Assembly: GCA_964352715.1 (NCBI GenBank)
Contig: CAYGSU010000033.1
Location: 1-44,310 of the forward strand
Source of the DNA: JAVKBW01 sp964352715
Lineage (GTDB): Bacteria; Pseudomonadota; Alphaproteobacteria; UBA8366; Aestuariispiraceae
Length of the DNA: 44,310 bases
Reading direction: 5' to 3'
Each line of letters begins with the position of its first letter. Position 1 is the first letter of the stretch. Shown in pieces: positions 22,485 through 31,381 of this stretch. Position numbers and translations under genes: made by a program. Below the pieces are notes generated by a model. It did not search any database. It was not told where the DNA came from and was given only the letters and a program-made list of their open reading frames with translations.

Positions 22485-23548
22485 CGGAATACGACTTTTC
22501 CGCACGGCTGCTGCACCGGATCGCCCTGTCGGCACGGGCGATCCGCGAAATCTCTTTCGATCTAGACCAGTCGCTCGGCGGCAAGGTCGATGATACCGCC
22601 GTCAGGGCGGCAAACCCGGTTTTTGTGACCGGTCTTGCCCGCAGCGGCACAAGCATCCTGCTGCGCGCACTGCATTCGACCGGCCGGTTTTCGACCCTGA
22701 CCTACAGAAACATGCCATTCGTTCTGGCCCCGCGGCTCTGGCGCCGACTGGTCGCCGGCCACGAAAAGACGGGCACGGAGACAGAACGGGCGCATGGCGA
22801 CGGGCTTGCCATGAGTTTCGATAGTCCGGAAGCGTTCGAGGAAGTCTTCTGGTTAACCTTCACAGATGCTGAATATGTAACGAAAAACGGACTGATCCCA
22901 ACGGACGTCGACACCGAGACCGTCGAGAAATTCCGGCGCTATGTCGGCGCCATTGCCGGCGCTGATGCCGGCAGCAGCGGCGGATCGCCCCTGCGCTACC
23001 TGTCAAAGAACAACAACAATGTCTTGCGCTTTGGCGCGATCAGACGGGCCTTTCCCGACGCCACGATTCTTGTGCCCTTCCGGCACCCGTTCGAGCAGGC
23101 CGCCTCCGCCCATGCGCTGCATAAGCGGTTCGACGGTCTTTACGGAAACGATGCTTTCGGTCGATCCTACATGCGCTGGCTGGGGCATTTTGAGTTCGGG
23201 CAGGATCACCGGCCAGCGCTTATCGGCCGGACCCGCGAGAGGCTGGCCACGTTAACGCCGGATCGACCGGACTACTGGCTGTGCTACTGGATTGCGGTGC
23301 ATGAGGCTATTCTGGAGCAGGCTGCGACCCTCAAGCTGCACCCTGTCGGCTTCGCCGGTCTGTGCGACGACCCGGACCGGTTTTTCACCGATCTATTCAA
23401 GCTGCTCGGCCTCGCTGACGACCCGAAAATCGCTGCCGGCCTGATTAACGCACCCTCACCCAGAACACCGGAAACCGCTACCGATCCACGGCTGGAATCG
23501 GATGCACTGGAAGTTTACGACGCCCTTCGCAACTACAAGCCGGCCTGA
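22481..23548 (+). CDS. PAPS-dependent-type sulfotransferase family protein
   Basis: A 355-residue protein of the P-loop sulfotransferase superfamily. GLARSGTSILLRAL (51-64) is the 5'-phosphosulfate-binding loop. TILVPFRHPFEQAASA (195-210) matches the 3'-phosphate motif with Arg201 and Ser209. NNNNVLRFGAIRRAFPDA connects them. The start is GTG at 22481 with AGGAAG at good distance. It has no signal peptide, so it should act in the cytoplasm or at the inner membrane, taking sulfate from PAPS to a glycan, lipid or other hydroxyl. The acceptor is unknown. No PAPS-making genes are in the window. Confidence 0.85.
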   Translation: MTEYDFSARLLHRIALSARAIREISFDLDQSLGGKVDDTAVRAANPVFVTGLARSGTSILLRALHSTGRFSTLTYRNMPFVLAPRLWRRLVAGHEKTGTETERAHGDGLAMSFDSPEAFEEVFWLTFTDAEYVTKNGLIPTDVDTETVEKFRRYVGAIAGADAGSSGGSPLRYLSKNNNNVLRFGAIRRAFPDATILVPFRHPFEQAASAHALHKRFDGLYGNDAFGRSYMRWLGHFEFGQDHRPALIGRTRERLATLTPDRPDYWLCYWIAVHEAILEQAATLKLHPVGFAGLCDDPDRFFTDLFKLLGLADDPKIAAGLINAPSPRTPETATDPRLESDALEVYDALRNYKPA

Positions 23549-23566
23549 CATCCGGCCGTCGGGCCG

Positions 23567-23854
23567 TCAATGAAGGCAGTAGGTGCCGAAATGCGTCTCG
23601 TTTCTATCGAAATCCTTCAGGCTGACCTTAGCGCCCCGCACACTGACGAACTCACCGATACGGATATAGGCTTCCGGGTTCGGGCCATCGACATCGACCT
23701 TGATCCGGACAGTCTTCGGATCGCCATGACTGTTCGTTTCAAGTTCCTTGCTGCTGCCTTTGTAACAGATCGTTACCGTATGGCTCTGGTCTCCCCAGTA
23801 AAGGGTCTTGTCCGGGTCGCCCGGCATGATTTTCCAGTGAAATTCCTGTGTCAT
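23567..23854 (-). CDS. Conserved-looking hypothetical protein
   Basis: A 95-residue soluble protein starting at 23854, where GGGAAG lies five to six bases before the ATG; the frame continues upstream without a ribosome site. The chain looks like a small all-beta domain: FHWKIMPGDPDKTLYWGD, HTVTICYKGSSKE, KTVRIKVDVDGPNPEAYIR, GEFVSVRGAKVSL and FGTYCLH. No family was recognised and no catalytic motif is obvious. It converges on the sulfotransferase gene, 18 bases apart, and stands alone on its strand. Confidence 0.65.
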   Translation of the reverse strand: MTQEFHWKIMPGDPDKTLYWGDQSHTVTICYKGSSKELETNSHGDPKTVRIKVDVDGPNPEAYIRIGEFVSVRGAKVSLKDFDRNETHFGTYCLH

Positions 23855-24043
23855 TTCATCTTCCCATTGCCCTGTACATCCGCCTGTCGTTGCGCGGCGC
23901 ACTATATCAGGCCCTTTACCGCAGGAAACACCCAATCACACCGCACGCGGTCTGGTGCCGCTTTCGCTGCACTACGCCCCGCCGTATAGTGGAGCAGACA
24001 ACGGTTGCCTCGCCAAGCTGCATCGAACCGAAAAGGACAGGAT

Positions 24044-24394
24044 ATGCCCGACACCCAACAAACACCCGAAGGTCTGCTTCGCCCCGATGCCGGCACGCTG
24101 GTAGCGCGCATGGCCGATGTTCCGTGGCAGGATGACGGCTCCGGTTTCTCGGTCAAACCGGTCTTCGAAGACCGTACCACCGGTCTTCGCACCCTGTTGA
24201 TGAAGGTCGGTCCGGGCACAGAGGCCGCGCTGCATGCGCATGACGAGCTGGAACAGATTTTCGTGCTCGAAGGCGAATTCTACGATCAGGAAAATGCTTA
24301 CGGTCCCGGTGATTTTGCCGTCCGTGCGCCCGGCGCAATGCATACGGGCGGCAGCAAGTCCGGCGCACTCATTCTGGTTGTCTATTCACCATGA
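24044..24394 (+). CDS. Cupin-domain protein (ChrR-type cupin)
   Basis: A 116-residue single cupin. Metal ligands can be placed: ALHAHDELEQIFVLEGEF (His64, His66, Glu70) and APGAMHTGG (His100), following the HxH-x3-E...H pattern with the usual G-x5-PxG-like turn YGPGDFAVRAPG. The sequence is closest in style to the ChrR cupins of the zinc-dependent anti-sigma group but lacks the anti-sigma domain, so it is probably an enzyme or sensor of a small molecule. The start at 24044 follows GGACAGGAT. A 6-bp perfect hairpin without T-run follows the stop codon. Confidence 0.82.
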   Translation: MPDTQQTPEGLLRPDAGTLVARMADVPWQDDGSGFSVKPVFEDRTTGLRTLLMKVGPGTEAALHAHDELEQIFVLEGEFYDQENAYGPGDFAVRAPGAMHTGGSKSGALILVVYSP

Positions 24395-24531
24395 CCGGGT
24401 TTGACCCGGAGTGATATCGCCCCATATCGCTCATCAGATTATAGTGATGTGTCCTCGCGGTGTTTGCCTGTACAATTGAACAGGCAATACATCTGGCTCA
24501 GTCACAGAAACAGCGATAAAGCGCCGCATTC

Positions 24532-25650
24532 ATGACCGATACCAAACCGACCCGTTCGGGCCGACTGTTGAAGACCGTAATCGTTCTGGCGATTGTCGGC
24601 GCCGCCGTTTGGGGCGGTCGTGACCACCTGCAGACCTTTTTCGCGAAGGCGGGCGCGGATGCGGCGTCCAGTTCAGACACCGAGCAGCAGGTACAACAGC
24701 CCAAGGCGGCGCCTGTTCTGGTCGAAAAGGTAGGAGAACGGCCGGACGACGTTTTGGTTCAGGCAATTGGCACCGCGCGGGCAGTCCGTTCGGTGATGCT
24801 GTACCCGGATGCCGACGGTGAAGTTGTCGAATTTCCGGTCCGTGCCGATAAAGTTGTCAAGAAAAACGAAATTATTCTGAGACTCGACAGCAGAAATGGC
24901 GCGCTTGCCGTGCAGGTTGCCGAAACCCGCGTCAAGGAAGCGGAAAGCGCCCGCGCCAGGTCTGAAAAATTGCGCAAGAACAATGTCAATTCCGCAGCCA
25001 ATGTGGAAGATGCGACAGTTGTACTGGAACGCGCCCGGCTGGAACTGAACCAGGCGCAGGTCGCACTGGCCGACCGCACGCTTCGCGCGCCCTTTGACGG
25101 CGTTGTCGGTATTCCGAAGGTCGAGATCGGCGACCGGGTATCGACCGATACCGCCATCGTGACACTGGACGACCGGACGACCCTGATTGTCGAATTCGAG
25201 GTGGCCGAAAAATTTCTGTCGCGTCTGACGAATGACGTGCCTGTCACCGCGCAGACCGCCGCCTTCGCCGACCAGACGATCGCAGGGTATATTGAACGCA
25301 TCGACAGCCGTGTGGATCCTGTCTCGCGCACCGTGCTGGTGCGCGCCGCCTTCGACAACCGGGATGACGAACTGCGACCCGGCATGTCGTTTTTTGTTTC
25401 ACTCAACCTGCCCGGTACGATGCTGCCTGCGGTGCCCGAACTGGCGCTGCAATGGGAAGATGGTCGCAGTTACATCTGGCGCATTTCCGACGGTATCGCC
25501 GAACGCGTCGAGGTAAAAACCCGCCGCCGCCTGAACAATACGGTGCTGATCGAGGGTGACCTGCAACCGGGCCAGATCGTTGTTGTCGAAGGCGTACAGC
25601 GCTTGCGCCAGGGTATGCCGGTAACCATCGCCAACGACACGGGTGCCTGA
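24532..25650 (+). CDS. RND efflux periplasmic adaptor (membrane fusion protein)
   Basis: A 372-residue adaptor: an N-terminal membrane anchor (LLKTVIVLAIVGAAVWGG), a lipoyl/barrel-sandwich half (LYPDADGEVVEFPVRADKVV), a coiled-coil hairpin (VAETRVKEAESARARSEKL, LERARLELNQAQVALADRT), the second lipoyl half (LRAPFDGVVGIPKVEIGDRV) and beta-barrel and membrane-proximal domains (IERIDSRVDPVSRTVLVRA, LRPGMSFFVSL). It links the inner-membrane pump to an outer-membrane channel. The RND gene follows after one base. No channel gene is next to it, so the distant tolC may serve it. Substrate unknown. Confidence 0.95.
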   Translation: MTDTKPTRSGRLLKTVIVLAIVGAAVWGGRDHLQTFFAKAGADAASSSDTEQQVQQPKAAPVLVEKVGERPDDVLVQAIGTARAVRSVMLYPDADGEVVEFPVRADKVVKKNEIILRLDSRNGALAVQVAETRVKEAESARARSEKLRKNNVNSAANVEDATVVLERARLELNQAQVALADRTLRAPFDGVVGIPKVEIGDRVSTDTAIVTLDDRTTLIVEFEVAEKFLSRLTNDVPVTAQTAAFADQTIAGYIERIDSRVDPVSRTVLVRAAFDNRDDELRPGMSFFVSLNLPGTMLPAVPELALQWEDGRSYIWRISDGIAERVEVKTRRRLNNTVLIEGDLQPGQIVVVEGVQRLRQGMPVTIANDTGA

Positions 25651-25651
25651 G

Positions 25652-28600
25652 ATGGCGCATCGACCCGGCATCGACAATGCAATGAACGACCTGCCGGCAA
25701 TGAGCGTGCGACGGCCGTATCTGGCCATCGTGCTTAACCTGCTGATCATGATTGCCGGCTTCGGTGCGGTGATGGGTGTTGAAATCCGCGAACTGCCGGA
25801 TGTCGATCGACCGATCGTATCGGTACGCGGCGACTATCCCGGCGCATCGCCTGAAACAATGGATTCCGAAGTCACCAGCATCGTCGAAGCTGCCGTCGCC
25901 CGGGTCAATGGCGTTAAGGAAGTTGTCTCTTCCAGCGAGGAAAACAATTTTCGCCTGCGGGCTGTTTTCGATCCGTCGGTCGATCTGGCGGATGCGGCGA
26001 CCGATGTTCGCGAACTGGTCAGTCAGGCCGAACGCCGGCTGCCGGATGAGGTCGAAAATCTGACGGTCGTGAAAGCCGATGCCGACGCCTACCCGATTGT
26101 CTCATTGGCGGCCTGGAGCGATTCGATGCAGATCGACGAGCTGACGCGGGTCATCGAAGACCGCATCGTACCGGAACTGACCGCCGTCGACGGGGTTGCC
26201 GAAATTACCCTGTTCGGTGATCGAGAACGGGTGCTTCGGGTGATGGTCGATCCGATGCGGCTCGCCAGCTATGGCCTGTCTGTCGCAGATGTCGCCGATG
26301 TAATGCGCAATGCCCGGCTTGATGTTCCGGCCGGCAGCTTCAAATCGGACGAGCAGGAAGTGCTGGTCAGGGCCAATGCGTCGGTTTCCAGCCCGGAACG
26401 GATTGAAGAACTGTATGTCCGCAAACCGGTTCGGATCGGCGACGTTGCAACGGTTTTCTTCGCCCCGGCGGAAGCGGAAAGCTGGGTTCGACTGAACGGA
26501 CGGCAGGTGGTCAGTCTCGGCGTTGTCCGGCAGGCAAGCTCAAACACCATCGCCATCGCCGCCGGGATCGAACGCGCCGTTGCGGAGCTTGCAAAAACGG
26601 TTCCGGAAGTAACGATCGAAACCATCGCCGACGATTCCAGCTTCATTAAAAGTTCCATCCAGGAACTGCTGACGACGCTGGCCTTCACGATCCTGATCGT
26701 GGTTGCGGTAATTGCTGTGTTCACCGGCCAGATTCGCGCCTCGATCATTCCCACCGTGGCGATACCGGTTGCGCTGATCGGTTCGCTGTCGGCGGTCTGG
26801 ATCCTGGGATTCTCGATCAATCTCGTGACGCTGCTGGCGATGGTGCTGGCGACCGGCGTTGTGGTCGACGATGCGATTGTCGTGCTGGAAAACATTCAGC
26901 GGCTGCGCGGCCAGAAAATGAAATCCAGCGCGGCGTCAGTGCTGGGCGCACGGCAGGTTTTCTTCGCCATCGTTGCGACTACGGCTACGCTGATTTCGGT
27001 TTTCGTGCCGATTTCGTTCCTGCCGTCGGAAGCCGGCAGGCTGTTTCGTGAATTCGGCTTCGTGCTGGCGGTAACGGTCGCCATCTCGTCGTTTGTCGCC
27101 CTGTCGCTGGTGCCGATGCTGGTATCGAAACTGCCGGACGGCGACCGATCGTCGCCGGGTCTGATGCGACGCGGGCTGGAACGCTTCGGCGGCTTCATGA
27201 AAGCCGCCTATGCCGCACCACTGAACTTCATGCTGCGCTATCCTCTGGTCATCGCTGTTCTCTGTATCGGTGTGATAAGCGCGGCCTACCAGACTTATCA
27301 GACGCTTGACCAGGAACTGGTGCCGGAAGAAGACCGGGGCCGCATTACTGTCTGGCTTACCGGGCCGGACGGCGTTGGCCTTGCCTATACCGACCGTCAG
27401 GTGCTGGAGGTTGAAAAGCTTCTGCAGCCCTATGTAGATAGCGGTGTTGTGGAACGCCTGTACACCATCACCGGTCGTTATGACCTGAACCGGGGCCAGA
27501 TCGAGGCGCCGCTGGCCGACTGGTCAGAACGGACGGTCAGTGAAGGCGACATCGCCGAAGATATAAACAGACAATTGCGTAATCTGCCCGGTGCGCAGGG
27601 GCGGATCAGGCGCGCAAACAGCCTTAACCTGCGCAATGCCGACGGCGGACTTGAATTCGCCCTGATCGGCGCGAACTACACCCGCATTTACGACGACACC
27701 AAGGTTCTGCTGCTGGCGATCGAGGAGCAGTTACCCTGGATCAGCAACATGCAGGTCGAATACCGGGCGACCCAGCCGGAACTTTCCATCGATATCGACC
27801 GTAGCCGCGCCACCGATCTGGGCGTCGATATCGACGATCTGTCGACCACAATTCAGGTGCTGGTGGATGAATTCGAGGTCGCCGAACTGGTGGTGGACGA
27901 CCAGACCGTCCCGATTTTCCTCCAGGCAAGCAATGGTGCGGTCAAGGACCCGGGCGACATCGCCAACCTGTTCGTCAGCGCCGGCGATGGGCGGCTGGTG
28001 CCGCTGACCCAGCTTGTCACCTTCTCGGAAGGGTCGGTTGCGGCCGAACTCGACCGGCATGAACAGCGCCGTGCCATCGAGATCGACGCCGATATCGACC
28101 CGGCCTATACGATCAGCCAGGCTGTCGACGCCTTGCGTCTGCTGGCCCGCGATACACTGTCGTCGGAAAACAGCCTGATTTTCCTCGGCGAAGCCAAGGC
28201 CTACCAGGAAGCCTCCCACGACATGGTCATTACCTACGCGATCGCCCTGCTGGTGGTGTTTCTGGTTCTTGTCGCCCAGTTCGAAAGCATAACCAGCGCC
28301 ATCGTGGTCATGGTGACGGTGCCGTTCGGAGTTTGCGCCGCCATATTCGCGCTCGCCATGACCGATACCTCAGTCAATATCTATTCGCAGATCGGGGTAC
28401 TGATGCTGATCGGCATCATGGCGAAGAACGCCATTCTTATGGTCGAATTTGCCGACCAGCTTCGCGAGGAGGGCTACAGCCCCACGGATGCGGCGCGGGA
28501 AGCCTCAATGGTTCGGCTGCGGCCGATCATGATGACGATGGTTTCAACTGTTGCCGCCGGCCTGCCCCTGATCCTCGCGACCGGCGCCGGCACAGAAGCG

Positions 28601-28777
28601 CGCACGTCGATCGGGTGGGTGGTATTCGGTGGCCTTGGCATGGCCGGCCTGATCACACTGTTCCTCGCACCGGTTCTGTATTCCCGCATCGCCGGATTTT
28701 CGACCCCGCGCAGTGCTCGCAGCACCGCCCTGGAGCAGGAACTTCAGGAAGCTGCTGCACCGCAGCGGGCGGAATAG
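25652..28777 (+). CDS. RND-family efflux transporter, inner-membrane pump
   Basis: A 1041-residue HAE1/AcrB-type pump with the 12-helix, two-repeat RND layout. After an N-terminal helix (AIVLNLLIMIAGFGAVMGV) comes the porter domain (SVRGDYPGASPETMDSEV), then helices 2-6. GVVVDDAIVVLENIQRLRG carries the paired Asp of helix 4 expected for proton relay. A second porter domain starts near LVPEEDRGRITVWL, and the C-terminal helices include IGVLMLIGIMAKNAILMVEFA and MTMVSTVAAGLPLILATGAG. The start at 25652 follows the adaptor stop directly; a GTG at 25643 and an ATG at 25682 are alternatives. It exports drugs, lipids or other hydrophobic molecules; the substrate is not predictable. Confidence 0.96.
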   Translation: MAHRPGIDNAMNDLPAMSVRRPYLAIVLNLLIMIAGFGAVMGVEIRELPDVDRPIVSVRGDYPGASPETMDSEVTSIVEAAVARVNGVKEVVSSSEENNFRLRAVFDPSVDLADAATDVRELVSQAERRLPDEVENLTVVKADADAYPIVSLAAWSDSMQIDELTRVIEDRIVPELTAVDGVAEITLFGDRERVLRVMVDPMRLASYGLSVADVADVMRNARLDVPAGSFKSDEQEVLVRANASVSSPERIEELYVRKPVRIGDVATVFFAPAEAESWVRLNGRQVVSLGVVRQASSNTIAIAAGIERAVAELAKTVPEVTIETIADDSSFIKSSIQELLTTLAFTILIVVAVIAVFTGQIRASIIPTVAIPVALIGSLSAVWILGFSINLVTLLAMVLATGVVVDDAIVVLENIQRLRGQKMKSSAASVLGARQVFFAIVATTATLISVFVPISFLPSEAGRLFREFGFVLAVTVAISSFVALSLVPMLVSKLPDGDRSSPGLMRRGLERFGGFMKAAYAAPLNFMLRYPLVIAVLCIGVISAAYQTYQTLDQELVPEEDRGRITVWLTGPDGVGLAYTDRQVLEVEKLLQPYVDSGVVERLYTITGRYDLNRGQIEAPLADWSERTVSEGDIAEDINRQLRNLPGAQGRIRRANSLNLRNADGGLEFALIGANYTRIYDDTKVLLLAIEEQLPWISNMQVEYRATQPELSIDIDRSRATDLGVDIDDLSTTIQVLVDEFEVAELVVDDQTVPIFLQASNGAVKDPGDIANLFVSAGDGRLVPLTQLVTFSEGSVAAELDRHEQRRAIEIDADIDPAYTISQAVDALRLLARDTLSSENSLIFLGEAKAYQEASHDMVITYAIALLVVFLVLVAQFESITSAIVVMVTVPFGVCAAIFALAMTDTSVNIYSQIGVLMLIGIMAKNAILMVEFADQLREEGYSPTDAAREASMVRLRPIMMTMVSTVAAGLPLILATGAGTEARTSIGWVVFGGLGMAGLITLFLAPVLYSRIAGFSTPRSARSTALEQELQEAAAPQRAE

Positions 28778-28905
28778 TGGGGCAAAAATCAAAGAATCCG
28801 GCAGCAAACCCCTTGCCGATTTGACGTTCCAAGGGCCATGGTAAGAACCTGCGGGCGGTCCCCGTATTCACCGCAACGACCAGACAGGCAACAAACGGTT
28901 CACAG

Positions 28906-29322
28906 ATGCCGAAAGTCCTCAACAAACGCTCGTTTCCGCCTGGCCATGTGGTTTTCGAGGAAGGCGCCAAGGGCAACCACGCCTATGTCGTGCAAAAGGG
29001 CGCAGTGCAGATCCAGAAAAAGGCCCCGAATGGCGGGGTGATCAATCTGGGGGTAATCCGCGACGGCGGCATTTTCGGTGAAATGGCGCTGATCGATAAA
29101 TCACCTCGCATGGCGACAGCCAAGTGCCTGGAAAAAACCGACTGTATTGATATTTCGGAAGATATTCTGCACCGGAAACTCGATGCCTGCGATCCGGCCA
29201 TCAGGCTGCTGATCATCGTTCTGATCCGCATGATCCGCACGGTTGCCGAAAAGGGCCGCCTGCCGGCCGAAGAGCTTGAAGAAGTCATGGAAGCAGCGGT
29301 AGACGAACTGATCGTGGAATGA
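28906..29322 (+). CDS. Stand-alone cyclic-nucleotide-binding domain protein 1
   Basis: A 138-residue protein consisting of one cNMP-binding domain (about 5-110) and a short helical tail. The phosphate-binding cassette FGEMALIDKSPRMATA (57-72) has the key Gly58-Glu59 and Arg68 with the following A-T-A, matching the functional consensus, so it should bind cAMP or cGMP. No HTH, kinase or channel domain is attached, unlike Crp/Fnr proteins. The second such gene starts one base after its stop. Downstream of an RND pump by 128 bases; a link is possible but unproven. Confidence 0.88.
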   Translation: MPKVLNKRSFPPGHVVFEEGAKGNHAYVVQKGAVQIQKKAPNGGVINLGVIRDGGIFGEMALIDKSPRMATAKCLEKTDCIDISEDILHRKLDACDPAIRLLIIVLIRMIRTVAEKGRLPAEELEEVMEAAVDELIVE

Positions 29323-29323
29323 C

Positions 29324-29770
29324 ATGTACAACCTGAACCAGGCAGGAAACAGCACCATCATGTCGAAGCTCAACAGCAGATCACGCATTCTGACATCGGA
29401 AAAATTTCCGTCCAGTTCGCTGATCTTTCCGATCGGCGAGATCGGCAAGAAGACTTATCTGGTGAAAGACGGCCGGGTGCAGATATTCGAGGTCACCCCC
29501 AAAGGCGACACCGTGATCAAGGGGTTCATCGGGCCGGGCCAGCTGTTCGGCGAACGCGCCCTGCTCGGCCCCGAACCGCGAACTTATGGCGCGAAGGCAA
29601 CGATTCCGACAATCTGCGCCGTTATCCATTACGACCGGCTGCAATCGGTATTGAAGACGACGGAACCGTTCGTCGCCGGTCTGTACCGGGTACTTGCCGC
29701 CAACCTGCAATCGATGATCGACAAGGGGGCGGACCTGAATTGCCTGATTCAGGAAATCGAGGAACTATAG
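29324..29770 (+). CDS. Stand-alone cyclic-nucleotide-binding domain protein 2 (degenerate site)
   Basis: A 148-residue paralog-like partner of the preceding gene. The cNMP-fold region runs from about 25 to 125 (GKKTYLVKDGRVQIFEV, GFIGPGQLFGERALLGPEPR). The cassette reads FGERALLGPEPRTYGAKA: Gly76-Glu77 and Arg86 are kept, but the R-x-A-S/T core is altered to R-T-Y-G-A, so ligand binding may be lost or changed. No other domain is present. It starts immediately after gene 1 (ATG at 29324; a later ATG at 29360 is possible), so the two are co-translated. It converges with sapC, two bases apart. Confidence 0.82.
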   Translation: MYNLNQAGNSTIMSKLNSRSRILTSEKFPSSSLIFPIGEIGKKTYLVKDGRVQIFEVTPKGDTVIKGFIGPGQLFGERALLGPEPRTYGAKATIPTICAVIHYDRLQSVLKTTEPFVAGLYRVLAANLQSMIDKGADLNCLIQEIEEL

Positions 29771-29772
29771 GG

Positions 29773-30534
29773 TCAAGCCTGATCGGCTAGCCGGCGGAAC
29801 CGGTGGATCAGCCGCCCGAAATTACCCAGCGACGAAAAATGCGCCAGCGCCAGCGGCAGATAGCCCTTGCGCCACCAGTCGACGACCACGTCGTCCGGCA
29901 GGGTTTGCAGCTTCCTGTCGTCGATAGACAGGAACCCCTTGATCTGCAGGTGTTCACCCTTGTCGGTTTCAAAATCAACGCTGCGAGGCACGAACAGATC
30001 ATGCTGCTTGCAAGCGGCGATGAACCGACGGGTTCTCGCCTGTTCGCGGTGATAGTCGGCATTGAAGCGACCAATCTTTTCCAGCAACTGGGTCGGTGCA
30101 TGGGTTTCGGCATCGAATAACGGTTTGCCGCCCTGTTCCGAAAGTTGCGGCGCGGCGCGGTCGATGCAAAGCTGGATATCCGGCTTGCCTTTTGCATCCG
30201 TCACCTTCAGCAGAATAAACGGATAGCGCCGAATGAACGCTGGCAGATAGCATCCTTCAGCCCAGTCACCATTGCTTTCGATGAACACGTTTCGACGGCT
30301 TTCAACACCAACCAGCGCCACCGGCGTCGCTGTATCATCGGCATTGAACACAATCGGGTAATGCCGTGCGGCCTGTACGAATTCCACTGCCGTCAGCGGC
30401 ACGATATGGGTACTACGGGCGAACGAATAATCCTGCGTATCGAGGATGCCGAGAGTCAGATGGCGGCGGGCTTCCAATGGTTCGATAGTTTGATACAGCA
30501 AGGCTGTTGTGATTTCCTGCGCATTGCCCTTCAC
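29773..30534 (-). CDS. SapC family protein
   Basis: A 253-residue protein matching the SapC family: SFARSTHIVPLTAVEFVQAARHYPIVF, TPVALVGVESRRNVFIESNG, WAEGCYLPAFIRRYPF, RAAPQLSEQGGKPLF and PDDVVVDWWRKGYLPLALAHFSSLGN at the end. The family was named for proteins beside S-layer genes in Campylobacter and is widespread in marine proteobacteria, often next to TonB-dependent receptors; the molecular function is unknown. The start is GTG at 30534; no ATG is available near the conserved region. Here no receptor or S-layer gene is adjacent; the PhnD-like gene lies 43 bases upstream on the same strand. Confidence 0.88.
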   Translation of the reverse strand: MKGNAQEITTALLYQTIEPLEARRHLTLGILDTQDYSFARSTHIVPLTAVEFVQAARHYPIVFNADDTATPVALVGVESRRNVFIESNGDWAEGCYLPAFIRRYPFILLKVTDAKGKPDIQLCIDRAAPQLSEQGGKPLFDAETHAPTQLLEKIGRFNADYHREQARTRRFIAACKQHDLFVPRSVDFETDKGEHLQIKGFLSIDDRKLQTLPDDVVVDWWRKGYLPLALAHFSSLGNFGRLIHRFRRLADQA

Positions 30535-30577
30535 GACCTGTCGAACCCCTTCTTCTGCACATCGCCAGACGTGGTGC

Positions 30578-31381
30578 CTACAACCCGGTCACGCCATAAC
30601 GATGCGCCATTTTTTCCTGCGCCAGCACCGCATCGTAGGCGCGCGGGTCCAGAACCTGAACCCCCTTTATTCGCATTGGCCCGGTTATATCCCGGTTTGC
30701 CGGATTACCGACGACATCCAGCAACGCCCGGCGAAGAAACGCAACCGTTTCGCGACTGGCAGTTGGGGCCGTGACGAACGGCAACGCCGGTGCGGCCGGT
30801 GTCCAGCCAATGCGTTTTACCCGCGCCGCAGCGGCCGGATCACTATCCTGAAGCAAGGCGTAAGAGACAATATCGGTCGCGCAGCAATCGGCCCTGCCGT
30901 CCATCACGGCCCGAAGGCTGGCGGCGTGGCTGCCCGTTTCCAGCGTTTCGCCGAAAAATCTGCCTTTTACAGCCAGCGGAGCGACCAGAGCCCTGAGACT
31001 GTTGTATCCGGATTGCGAATGGCGTGCGTTAAAGGCCAGCGTGCGGCCGCGCAGATCCTCGACCGTCGACGCCGTGTCATCGGCGCGCACCATGACGCCG
31101 CTTGAATAGGTCGGCCCGTTACAACCGGGCGCGTCGTAGCATGGGGTGGCGACATACTGCACCCTGTCTCGCTGGATCGTCATCAGCGGATAACCGCAGG
31201 TCTGCCCCAGCAGCAGGCCCGGCGTCGTCAGCAGGGCATCCCACGGTGTCGAAACCGTCAGCAGGCTCGGCACGCCTTTCATTCCGTTGCGGGTAAGCTG
31301 CGCCGCAATCCGCGCCCACAGCGCCGCCTTCGCCGTTTCGTGACGGCCAAGATGGTACATGTCGAGGCAGGCGTGGCTCAT
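30578..31381 (-). CDS. PhnD-like phosphate/phosphonate-binding-type protein without signal peptide
   Basis: A 267-residue protein with the PhnD-type periplasmic-binding fold: TPGLLLGQTCGYPLMTIQ, VQYVATPCYDAPGCNGPTY, VVVRADD-like SGVMVRADDT, DLRGRTLAFNARHSQSG, GKRFFGETLETGSHAASLRAV-type segment with GSH, MDGRADCCATDIVSYALL. These match the phosphate/phosphite/phosphonate ABC-binding superfamily. It starts at MSHACLDMYHLGRHE without any signal peptide or lipobox, and no ABC permease or ATPase is nearby. It overlaps the upstream regulator by four bases (ATGA), so it may act as a cytoplasmic ligand sensor or an enzyme of binding-protein origin. This is inference. Confidence 0.8.
   Translation of the reverse strand: MSHACLDMYHLGRHETAKAALWARIAAQLTRNGMKGVPSLLTVSTPWDALLTTPGLLLGQTCGYPLMTIQRDRVQYVATPCYDAPGCNGPTYSSGVMVRADDTASTVEDLRGRTLAFNARHSQSGYNSLRALVAPLAVKGRFFGETLETGSHAASLRAVMDGRADCCATDIVSYALLQDSDPAAAARVKRIGWTPAAPALPFVTAPTASRETVAFLRRALLDVVGNPANRDITGPMRIKGVQVLDPRAYDAVLAQEKMAHRYGVTGL

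Noticed and set aside
24395..24409. Perfect 6-bp hairpin (CCGGGT/ACCCGG) after the cupin stop
   Set aside because: It has no T-run and a three-base loop only; a terminator cannot be claimed.
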